From NCBI RefSeq assembly GCF_900048895.1, contig NZ_LT160640.1, positions 1,256,758-1,320,757 on the forward strand: a stretch of DNA of 64,000 bases, in the 5' to 3' direction. This DNA comes from Neglectibacter timonensis. Lineage in GTDB: Bacteria > Bacillota > Clostridia > Oscillospirales > Acutalibacteraceae. The notes under the pieces were generated by a model that saw nothing but the letters and a program-made list of their open reading frames with translations, was not told the DNA's origin and ran no database searches. Every line of letters begins with the position of its first letter. Position 1 is the stretch's first letter. Positions 31,219 to 38,274 of this stretch are shown one piece after another. Position numbers and translations under genes: made by a program.

Positions 31219-32643
31219 ATGAGTGAATCTCAAACCGAACCTCAGCCAAAATTGGGGAACGACCTGGGTACCGGCAGCATCGGCAAACTGCTTTTTTCCC
31301 TGGCGGTGCCTGCCATTACCGCCCAGTTCGTCAATATGCTCTATAACATCGTAGACCGCATCTACATCGGCCATATCCCTAAGACCGGCACCTCCGCCCT
31401 TACCGGCGTGGGGATCACCTTCCCCATCATCGTGCTCATTATGGCGTTCAGCTCTCTGGTTGCTATGGGCGGCGCTCCCCGGGCCGCCATTGCCCTGGGG
31501 GAGAAAAACCACGAAAAGGCGGAGAAAATCCTGGGTACCTGCTTTTCTGCGCTGCTGGTCATTTCTGTGGTGCTCACCGCAGTGTTCCTGATTTTTGACG
31601 AACCGATTCTCTGGGCTTTCGGCGCCAGTGAAAATACAATTCCCTATGCCTTGTCCTATATGCAGATTTACGTCTGCGGCACCATCTTTGTACAGATTTC
31701 CCTGGGCATGAACATGTTCATCACCACCCAGGGCTTTGCAAAAACCAGCATGCTCACCGTAGTGATCGGTGCAGTGCTCAATATTGTGCTGGACCCCCTG
31801 TTCATCTTTGTATTCGACATGGGCGTTCAGGGAGCGGCCATCGCCACTGTTTTCTCTCAGGCAGTTTCCGCAGTATGGGTGCTCTGTTTCCTGTGCGGTA
31901 AGAAAACCTCTCTCCGCATCCGCCGTAAAAATTTGAAAATCCGCTGGGACATCCTGCTTCCCGTGCTGGCTTTAGGCGTTTCCCCCTTTATCATGCAGAG
32001 CACGGAGAGCCTGCTGAGTATCGTGCTCAACACCTCCCTGCTCAAATACGGCGGCGATATCGCCGTAGGCGCCTATACTGTGCTGGCAAGCATCCTGCAG
32101 ATTGTCAATCTGCCGCTTCAGGGCCTTACCCAGGGCGCACAGCCCATCACCAGCTTCAATTACGGCGCGAAAAATTATGTCCGGGTGCGAAAATCCGTCA
32201 AGCTGCTGCTCTGCTGCACCATGGCCTACTGCGTGCTGTTCTGGCTGCTGCTGATGCTGGCGCCGCAGCTGCTGGTAAGCGTGTTCACCAGCGATCCGGA
32301 ACTGATCGGCACCGCCGTATGGGCTACCCGCATTTTTCTTTTCGGCTGTTTTGCCTTTGGCGCTCAGTGCGGACTGCAGCAGTCCTTCCTGGCTTTGGGA
32401 CAGGCCAAGGTCTCCCTTCTTCTGGCCCTGCTGCGGAAGATCGTCCTGCTCATCCCCCTGATCTACATTCTGCCTTTGTTCTGTACCAATAAATTGTTCG
32501 GCGTCTTTGTAGCGGAGCCCATTGCAGATATTTTGGCCGCTACCGTCACCACAATCGCCTTCCTGGTCTGGGCCAAAAAGAACCTCAGCGATGAGGCTTT
32601 GCAAAGACGCCTGGAAGCGGAGGCTGCGTTGAAATCCACTTGA
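31219..32643 (+). CDS. MATE-family efflux transporter
   Basis: 474 residues with twelve predicted membrane helices in two pseudo-repeats, starting GSIGKLLFSLAVPAITAQFV, with LYNIVDRIYIGHI and the second-half NYGAKNYVRVRKSVK and FGAQCGLQQSFLALGQAK typical of the DinF/NorM-like MATE clade common in Clostridia. It probably exports drugs or metabolites by Na+ or H+ antiport. GAAAGGAAG lies upstream. Substrate unknown. Confidence 0.93.
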   Translation: MSESQTEPQPKLGNDLGTGSIGKLLFSLAVPAITAQFVNMLYNIVDRIYIGHIPKTGTSALTGVGITFPIIVLIMAFSSLVAMGGAPRAAIALGEKNHEKAEKILGTCFSALLVISVVLTAVFLIFDEPILWAFGASENTIPYALSYMQIYVCGTIFVQISLGMNMFITTQGFAKTSMLTVVIGAVLNIVLDPLFIFVFDMGVQGAAIATVFSQAVSAVWVLCFLCGKKTSLRIRRKNLKIRWDILLPVLALGVSPFIMQSTESLLSIVLNTSLLKYGGDIAVGAYTVLASILQIVNLPLQGLTQGAQPITSFNYGAKNYVRVRKSVKLLLCCTMAYCVLFWLLLMLAPQLLVSVFTSDPELIGTAVWATRIFLFGCFAFGAQCGLQQSFLALGQAKVSLLLALLRKIVLLIPLIYILPLFCTNKLFGVFVAEPIADILAATVTTIAFLVWAKKNLSDEALQRRLEAEAALKST

Positions 32644-32660
32644 CCTGCCTGAAATTGGAA

Positions 32661-32709
32661 AACCCCAAAGCTGAAAACGGCCGCAAAGGCCGCTCCAAGC
32701 TTTGGGGTT
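32661..32709. terminator. Bidirectional terminator
   Basis: Arms AACCCCAAAGCT (32661-32672) and complement (32698-32709) with an inner CGGCC/GGCCG stem and a T run on the plus strand. Separates the MATE and aldo/keto reductase genes. Confidence 0.88.
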
Positions 32710-32751
32710 TTTACTTTGCATTGGAAAAGACACACGCCTATTCCCGTCGGT

Positions 32752-33900
32752 TCAGATGCCGAAGAGCTCTTCCGCCTGCTGCATACGCACCCGGACCGGC
32801 ACGCCAAAGGGACAGCGTTCCTCACAGGCGCCGCACTGAATGCAGTCGGAGCCATGAACCTTCAGCGCACGGTAATGCTCTGCAGCTGTAGCAGGGCCGC
32901 TCTCATTCTGCACCAGGTCCAGGTATTTGTTCACCTGCGCCACGTCAATCTCCACCGGACAGGGCAGACAGTGGTTGCAGTACATGCATTTCCCCCGTAG
33001 GGAGTATTTGGGTGTGGACGCCAGAATGGCAGAATAATCCCGCTCCTCCGGCGAAGCCTGTTCATAGGCCGCAGCCTTTGCCACCTCTTCGGGTGTTCTG
33101 CACCCCACCAGCACACTGGCAACAGCAGGCCGGGTCAGCGCATAGTGAATGCACTGCACCGGACTAAGTGCCACCCCAAAGGGGGAGGATTCTTCCTTCA
33201 GCAGCGCGCCGGCGCCAAAGCCTTTCATAACGGTAATCCCTACCTGCTGCGCTTCGCAGGCACGGTAAAGGGCGGCCCTTGCGGGATCAGTTCCGGAAAG
33301 CGAATCGTCCAGATAGGTTTCCCCGCGGAAAAGCCCGTCGATATCCACTGTTTCCGGCAGCAGGTCATAGGCCGGATTCACGCTGAACAGCAGGGCGTCC
33401 AGCAGCCCGGTCTCCACGGCCCTGCGGGCAATGTAGGGATTGTGAGAACTCATCCCAAGCGCCCTGATTTTCCCAGAGGCTTTCAGCTCCAGTGCGTAAT
33501 CAATTACGGCGCTGTCGAACACACTGGCGTAGTCCTCCTCCGTATCCACAAAATGGAGCATCCCCAAATCGACGGTATCCGTTTCAAGCCGGGTGAGAAA
33601 ATCCTCAAAGAACAACCGGCACTGTTCCAAATCCCGGGTGCGGCAGTACTGGCCGTTCAGCCAGGCTGCGCCGATGTGGCCCTGAAGCAAGACCTCGTCT
33701 CTTCTGCCCCTCAGGGCTTTCCCCAAATCCGAGCGCACCTGGGGTTCCGACATAAATATGTCGAAAATATTGATTCCCGCATCCAGGGCAGCGTCAACTA
33801 CCGCCTTAATCTGCCCGTACTCCATTCCCTGCAGGTGCTCGCAGCCCAGGCCTACCTCGCTGACCAGCAGGCCGCTTTTTCCTAAAGGACGTCTGTTCAT
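32752..33900 (-). CDS. Aldo/keto reductase-fold protein with C-terminal [4Fe-4S] domain
   Basis: 382 residues. AKR barrel (1-285) followed by a dicluster-like tail: CMYCNHCLPCPVEID and CIQCGACEERCPFGV. The catalytic tetrad is degenerate: Asp is kept (NIFDIF), but the usual Tyr of the YG motif is absent (DIFMSEPQVR), the Lys strand reads VLLQGHIG, and the His strand MLHFV is kept. This suggests chemistry other than standard NADPH carbonyl reduction, or a redox partner role. Strong GGGGAG ribosome binding site. Single gene. Substrate unknown. Confidence 0.85.
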   Translation of the reverse strand: MNRRPLGKSGLLVSEVGLGCEHLQGMEYGQIKAVVDAALDAGINIFDIFMSEPQVRSDLGKALRGRRDEVLLQGHIGAAWLNGQYCRTRDLEQCRLFFEDFLTRLETDTVDLGMLHFVDTEEDYASVFDSAVIDYALELKASGKIRALGMSSHNPYIARRAVETGLLDALLFSVNPAYDLLPETVDIDGLFRGETYLDDSLSGTDPARAALYRACEAQQVGITVMKGFGAGALLKEESSPFGVALSPVQCIHYALTRPAVASVLVGCRTPEEVAKAAAYEQASPEERDYSAILASTPKYSLRGKCMYCNHCLPCPVEIDVAQVNKYLDLVQNESGPATAAEHYRALKVHGSDCIQCGACEERCPFGVPVRVRMQQAEELFGI

Positions 33901-33925
33901 ACCACATCTCCCCTTTCTTATCGAC

Positions 33926-33955
33926 AGTATACCCGCTTTTCCGCAATGCTGTCAA
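33926..33955 (-). promoter_or_regulatory. Promoter of the Fe-S aldo/keto reductase gene
   Basis: Minus strand TTGACA (33950-33955), 18-bp spacer, TATACT (33926-33931), 25 nt before the ATG. Confidence 0.78.
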
Positions 33956-34019
33956 GTACAGGCATGGTTTCCGGTGCTTCTCTTCGATTTCCCCTGACGG
34001 GCCCAACGGCCTTCCGTGC

Positions 34020-34970
34020 CTACAGCCGCAAGCCCTCGTAGTTTTCCTCCAGGACAGCACAGGATTCCGTAAACTTCTGCTGTTCCTCCTCCGTCAGCGT
34101 CAGTTCCAACACTCTGTCCACTCCGTTTCGGTTGACGATGCAGGGCACGCCGATATACACGTCCTTCTGACCATATTCCCCCCGCAGCCTGGCCGACACG
34201 GTGAGAACACTGTTTTCATTGGATAGCACCGCCCGCACAATTCGCACCAGCGACATGCCGATTCCATAATAGGTGGCCTTTTTTGCCTCGATGATTTTCT
34301 GAGCTGCATCCCGCACCTCAATGCTGATTTTCTGCATCTCTTCCAGACAGAATTTCCCGTCCGACTGTTCGCAGATATCGATGACGGATTTGGTGGCCAG
34401 CATAGCCTGGCTCCACGGGACAAATTCACTGTCGCCGTGCTCGCCGATCACATAGGCGTGCATGTTGCGGGGGTCTACGGAAAAATAGTCTCCCAGCAGG
34501 TAACGCAGCCTTGCAGTGTCCAGGGTGGTGCCCGTGCCAAACACCCGGCTGGCATTGAAGCCGGAGAGCTCGTAGGTCACGCGGGTCATAATGTCCACAG
34601 GGTTGGTGGCCACCAGAAAAATACCGCTGAAGCCGGAACGGGTGATGGGAGAGATGATGGACTGAAACACTGCCGTATTTCTCTGCAGCAGCTCCAGCCG
34701 GGATTCTCCGGGTTTCTGGCTCACTCCGGCGCAGATCACCACCAAGTCTGCATCGGAGCAGTCACTGTAGTCGCCGGCATAAATCCTCATGCTGGAACTG
34801 GCAAAAGCGACGCCGTGGTTCAGATCCATCGCCTCTCCCTCCGCACGCTTTTTGTCGATGTCCACCAGCACCAGTTCATCACAGACCGCCTGATTGAGCG
34901 CTGAGTAGGCAAAGCTCATGCCGACCATCCCCGTGCCCACAAGTACGATCTTCCTTTTGTTCAAAAACAT
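34020..34970 (-). CDS. ldh: L-lactate dehydrogenase
   Basis: 316 residues. Rossmann motif GTGMVGMS, NAD-selecting Asp in LVLVDID, substrate-specificity Gln85 in AGVSQKPGESRL (Gln marks lactate rather than malate dehydrogenase), Asp151/Arg154 in LDTARLR and catalytic His178 in IGEHGDSEF. It regenerates NAD+ by reducing pyruvate, competing with PFOR for the same substrate. AGGAAGG precedes the ATG. The mRNA has a long leader of about 170 nt. Divergent from spoIIGA. Confidence 0.96.
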   Translation of the reverse strand: MFLNKRKIVLVGTGMVGMSFAYSALNQAVCDELVLVDIDKKRAEGEAMDLNHGVAFASSSMRIYAGDYSDCSDADLVVICAGVSQKPGESRLELLQRNTAVFQSIISPITRSGFSGIFLVATNPVDIMTRVTYELSGFNASRVFGTGTTLDTARLRYLLGDYFSVDPRNMHAYVIGEHGDSEFVPWSQAMLATKSVIDICEQSDGKFCLEEMQKISIEVRDAAQKIIEAKKATYYGIGMSLVRIVRAVLSNENSVLTVSARLRGEYGQKDVYIGVPCIVNRNGVDRVLELTLTEEEQQKFTESCAVLEENYEGLRL

Positions 34971-35146
34971 CGTTTTCCTTCCTTTCTTTCTGGTCCCGCC
35001 GGTCCCATGGCCCGGCAGCCTTTTTTCTATTGTGCGTCGTTTGACCGCCGCTATGAAAAACAGCGGTCTGCTCTTTGCAGATTCTCTGAACAGGCAACGA
35101 GTCTTGTTTGTAAATCAATAAAATAATAAGAATATTTACTGTTTTT

Positions 35147-35175
35147 ATCATACCAGAATCCGTTGGAAAAATCAA
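35147..35175 (-). promoter_or_regulatory. Promoter of ldh
   Basis: Minus strand TTGATT (35170-35175), 17-bp spacer, TATGAT (35147-35152). Confidence 0.75.
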
Positions 35176-35214
35176 GAAAAAGACTTCTGAAAACTTGGGA
35201 GACAGGCCCACAAA

Positions 35215-35247
35215 CCGACAAGTTCGTCCGCCGCACGCCTCTATAAT
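35215..35247 (+). promoter_or_regulatory. Candidate spoIIG promoter with long spacer
   Basis: Plus strand CCGACA (35215-35220), 21-bp spacer, perfect TATAAT (35242-35247). The Bacillus subtilis spoIIG promoter also has an over-long spacer and needs Spo0A; here TTGTCGG on the minus strand at the -35 is a weak 0A-box-like sequence. Confidence 0.45.
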
Positions 35248-35292
35248 TTGATTCAGGACGCAAAAGATAAAATGGAAACCGGAGGGATGCCC

Positions 35293-36153
35293 TTGACCAT
35301 TTATGCGGATATCCTTGTGCTCAATAATCTCTACATAGATTTTTTCCTGCTGTGGTGCGTCAAAAAGTTTCTGCACCTGCATCCGGGTAAAGGAAGACTT
35401 GTACTGGGCGCCCTGGCCGGGGCCCTTTCCGCTCTGCTGGTTCTGCTGCCCGTCTCCAGGTTGATTCTGCTTTTGTTTGGCGCATTGTCCGCGCTGGCAG
35501 CCACCGCAGCTGCCTTTGCTCCCCTGAAGCCCTTTCTCTTCTGGAAGGCCGCGCTTGCCTTCTGGGTCTTCTCCTTCCTGCTTGCAGGCTTTCTGCTTTT
35601 CCTGCTCACCTATCTCCCCACAAGCGGTCTTGCCGTGCTGGGCAACGCCGTCTATTTCGACTTTTCCCCTCTCTTTCTTCTCTGCGCCACTTGTGCTGCT
35701 TACCTGGTCTTTTCCCTGCTGCAAAAACTGTTCCCAAAATCAGCTCCCGCCCGTTACTGCCGCATTTGTGTGGAGAATCAGGGGCGTACAGCCGTGGTTC
35801 TCTGTAAAGCCGACACCGGCTGCTCTCTGCATGAACCCTTTTCCGGACTGCCGGTACTGGTGGCCGAAGCAGGACTTCTGAAGCCTGTTGCACCCCTCTC
35901 CGTCCTTTCCTACCTGGAAAGCAGCTCTGCAGATGGAAAGCTGAGGCTGGTGCCCTTTGAGTCTATGGGCGGCAGCGGACTTCTCCCGGCCTTCCGGCCG
36001 GACCGCGTCTATCTGCAGCGCAGCGGAGAATCCCTGGAATGCTATGTGGCCCTGTGTCCCAGAAAGCTTTCTGCAGGTCAGTTCAATGGCTTGTATAATC
36101 CCGACCTATTCCCCGAAACTATTTCCTTTGAACCGAATGGAGGCATCTTATGA
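35293..36153 (+). CDS. spoIIGA: Sigma-E processing peptidase SpoIIGA
   Basis: 286 residues from a TTG at 35293. The N-terminus then reads [18 protein letters not shown], aligning with SpoIIGA of Bacillus, and GGAGGG sits six bases upstream; the ATG at 35287 directly abuts GGAGGG and is too close. Five membrane helices (about 5-145) are followed by an aspartic protease domain with CKADTGCSL (Asp174). It cleaves pro-sigma-E at the septum on signal from the forespore. The stop overlaps sigE by ATGA. Confidence 0.9.
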   Translation: MTIYADILVLNNLYIDFFLLWCVKKFLHLHPGKGRLVLGALAGALSALLVLLPVSRLILLLFGALSALAATAAAFAPLKPFLFWKAALAFWVFSFLLAGFLLFLLTYLPTSGLAVLGNAVYFDFSPLFLLCATCAAYLVFSLLQKLFPKSAPARYCRICVENQGRTAVVLCKADTGCSLHEPFSGLPVLVAEAGLLKPVAPLSVLSYLESSSADGKLRLVPFESMGGSGLLPAFRPDRVYLQRSGESLECYVALCPRKLSAGQFNGLYNPDLFPETISFEPNGGIL

Positions 36154-36878
36154 TTACGGAATTTCTCTCGGTGCTCGCCTTTTGGGGCCAGACTCTGGTC
36201 CGGCGTTTCTTTCCGCTGACAGGTGCGGAGGAATGCCACTACATCAACGGTCCGGAAACCCTTCCTCCCCCCCTCACCAAAGAGGAGGAAGCCAGAGTGA
36301 TGGACAATATCCGCAGCGGGGCGCCCGGCGCCCGGGAGCCCCTCATCACCCACAACCTGCGGCTTGTGGTCTATATTGCCAAAAAATTCGAAAGTCCCGG
36401 CGCAGGTGTGGAGGACCTGATCTCCATCGGCACCATCGGGTTGATCAAGGCAGTGAACACCTTCAGCCTGGAACGCAACATCAAACTGGCCACATACGCC
36501 TCCCGGTGCATTGAAAACGAGATTCTCATGTACCTGCGTAAAAGTTCCCAGCTGCGCAACGAGATTTCCATCGACGATCCCCTGAATGTAGACTGGGACG
36601 GCAACGAGCTGCTGCTCTCCGACTTATTGGGAAGCGACCCCGACGCCGTCAACCGGGATATTGAGCAGGAAGCGGAAAAGGATATGCTCTTAAATGCCGT
36701 GGGAAAGCTGTCTCCGCGGGAAAAAAAGATCATGAAGCTGCGCTTCGGCCTGGAATCCACCAAAGAGCACACCCAAAAGGAAGTGGCAGACGAGCTGGGT
36801 ATCTCCCAATCCTACATTTCCCGCCTGGAAAAACGCATTATCCACCGCCTGAAAAAAGATCTGGAAAAAGCCGGTTAA
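36150..36878 (+). CDS. sigE: RNA polymerase sporulation sigma factor SigE (pro-sigma-E)
   Basis: 242 residues. It begins with a hydrophobic-basic pro-sequence ([20 protein letters not shown]), then [18 protein letters not shown], which matches the pro-sigma-E cleavage region; by alignment with Bacillus the cut would be near His30-Tyr31. Region 2 ([33 protein letters not shown]) and region 4 ([20 protein letters not shown]) are complete. It drives early mother-cell transcription after processing by SpoIIGA. No sigG follows; a terminator closes the operon. Confidence 0.96.
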   Translation: MITEFLSVLAFWGQTLVRRFFPLTGAEECHYINGPETLPPPLTKEEEARVMDNIRSGAPGAREPLITHNLRLVVYIAKKFESPGAGVEDLISIGTIGLIKAVNTFSLERNIKLATYASRCIENEILMYLRKSSQLRNEISIDDPLNVDWDGNELLLSDLLGSDPDAVNRDIEQEAEKDMLLNAVGKLSPREKKIMKLRFGLESTKEHTQKEVADELGISQSYISRLEKRIIHRLKKDLEKAG

Positions 36879-36910
36879 AAGACGGCTCCCTGAAAACCGC
36901 AGATACAAAA

Positions 36911-36949
36911 GAAAGCCTTGGAACCCTACTGTCAGGTTCCAAGGCTTTC
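36911..36949. terminator. Bidirectional terminator
   Basis: Arms GAAAGCCTTGGAACC (36911-36925) and complement (36935-36949), with T-rich tails on both strands. Ends sigE and the small gene at 37008. Confidence 0.85.
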
Positions 36950-37007
36950 TTCAATTCAGGGCGCCGCCGCATCAGACTGCGCGGCTTCTTCCCTGTGGGG
37001 GCAAAAT

Positions 37008-37199
37008 TCAGGCTTTTCTCTTTCTTCTTTTGAAGTAAGCCTTAAAGATAGGCTGAGGTCTTTCTTCCGCCTCCACATCGCTCCGCAGGAAGAACGTGGG
37101 CTGCAGGCCATACTGCATAAACACGTGAGACGGTTCCTTGCGGAGCATCGGGAACTCACTGTTCCTGATTGTGACAGGCTGCTCTACAAAGTCATACAT
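37008..37199 (-). CDS. Small hypothetical protein, basic C-terminus
   Basis: 63 residues: MYDFVEQPVTIRNSEFPMLR at the start and ...FKAYFKRRKRKA at the end. The ATG at 37199 has GGAAGGA five bases upstream, and a textbook promoter lies about 90 nt away, so expression is well supported even though no family is recognised. The strongly basic tail could bind nucleic acid or acidic lipids; that is speculation. Single gene. Confidence 0.65.
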   Translation of the reverse strand: MYDFVEQPVTIRNSEFPMLRKEPSHVFMQYGLQPTFFLRSDVEAEERPQPIFKAYFKRRKRKA

Positions 37200-37289
37200 C
37201 AAAATCCTTCCTTTCCTCGCAAAGCAAATGCTTTGGGTTAAAACATTTTATGTGTTTTGAGGAACAACCGTTCCCCTTTCTCCAGAATT

Positions 37290-37318
37290 ATTCTACCACA
37301 TACCCAGTATTTTTTCAA
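37290..37318 (-). promoter_or_regulatory. Promoter of the small gene at 37008
   Basis: Minus strand TTGAAA (37313-37318), 17-bp spacer, TAGAAT (37290-37295). Confidence 0.72.
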
Positions 37319-37397
37319 CATATATATACACTTTTAATAAAATATTTTTCTTTCCATGCATTATTCATTTTAAGGTGCATTCCTGCAAAATTCTCAG

Positions 37398-37425
37398 GGA
37401 ATTCTGCGGCTTCCTGCAGAATTCC
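37398..37425 (-). terminator. Hairpin downstream of the SLOG-family gene
   Basis: Perfect 10-bp arms GGAATTCTGC (37398-37407) and GCAGAATTCC (37416-37425), 38 nt past the stop at 37463. No T run follows, so termination is uncertain. Confidence 0.45.
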
Positions 37426-37462
37426 CCATTGAAAATTGCAGATACTGCATTCCGTAAAAGCT

Positions 37463-37978
37463 TTAAATAAATAAAGTCTTTTCCTGAGCAGCTGAATTGG
37501 GCCGGGGAACTGCCAGATTGACAATTGACAAACCCAGCTTTTCTGCATATTTCACCGTGTAAGCAGTGCCGCCCCTTTCTCTGTTGAGATAGCAAATGCA
37601 GCTGCCGCTTTCCTCTACAAGTTTTCTGTTCCGCCGGAACATACAGTCCGGCGTATAGACTTCCGACACATAGATCACCTCATCGGCTTCCTGCACCATT
37701 TCCCTGTAAGCCTGCCTTTCTCTGGCGTTCCACCGGTCAGCCTGCTCGGGGCATGGAAGAACAAGAACCAGTTCCAATGCATAACGCTCTTCCCGAAGCC
37801 AAAGCACCTCCTGTGCAGCCAGCATGTCAAAGCCCCTTGCCCCTCCTGCCAGGAAACGTCCTACCCCTGCTTCTGCCAGGTTTGATATCTCCCTGCGCAG
37901 AGCAGCACGCAGCGCCGGCAGCTCTCCGGCGGGAAGTATGCGGTGCCCTGTAAAACAGCAGCTTTCTTTTGAACCCAT
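37463..37978 (-). CDS. SLOG-family protein (DUF1273/YpsA-like)
   Basis: 171 residues from the ATG at 37978 (AGGGG seven bases upstream). SLOG Rossmann-like fold: CCFTGHRILP at the N-terminus, FLAGGARGFDMLAAQEVL (nucleotide-binding Gly-rich loop), LVLPCPEQADRWN, and CYLNRERGGTAYTVKYA near the end. Relatives bind nucleotides or NAD-related ligands; YpsA is linked to cell division in Firmicutes. Exact role unknown. Confidence 0.82.
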   Translation of the reverse strand: MGSKESCCFTGHRILPAGELPALRAALRREISNLAEAGVGRFLAGGARGFDMLAAQEVLWLREERYALELVLVLPCPEQADRWNARERQAYREMVQEADEVIYVSEVYTPDCMFRRNRKLVEESGSCICYLNRERGGTAYTVKYAEKLGLSIVNLAVPRPNSAAQEKTLFI

Positions 37979-38042
37979 CCCAATTCCCCTCTCTATCCGC
38001 TCAGACCGGTTAGGCAAGCTTCGCTCACAGGCCCTTACGCCC

Positions 38043-38071
38043 AGCATAGCACCAGAACGAATCTCTGTCAA
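38043..38071 (-). promoter_or_regulatory. Promoter of the SLOG-family gene
   Basis: Minus strand TTGACA (38066-38071), 17-bp spacer, TATGCT (38043-38048). Confidence 0.7.
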
Positions 38072-38159
38072 ATTCAATTCCGGCAGACGACTTCATTTCT
38101 TATGAAATGCCATGACATACTAAAATTTGGAAAAAAATACCTCTAGTATAGGAAGACCG

Positions 38160-38188
38160 TTGAGTTTTGTCCGTTTATCAGTTAAAAT
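38160..38188 (+). promoter_or_regulatory. Promoter of the hybrid histidine kinase gene
   Basis: Plus strand TTGAGT (38160-38165), 17-bp spacer, TAAAAT (38183-38188). Confidence 0.7.
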
Positions 38189-38274
38189 AAATGGGCAATA
38201 AAACAAAATAGAGTATTGCTGCCCAAGATGCCCTGTATGGAAACGGCAGGGTTCTGGCGGAGGGAGATGGTTCA

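Noticed and set aside
36879-37240. sigG after sigE
   Set aside because: The usual spoIIGA-sigE-sigG order was checked; a terminator and a convergent small gene follow instead, and no sigma domain is encoded.
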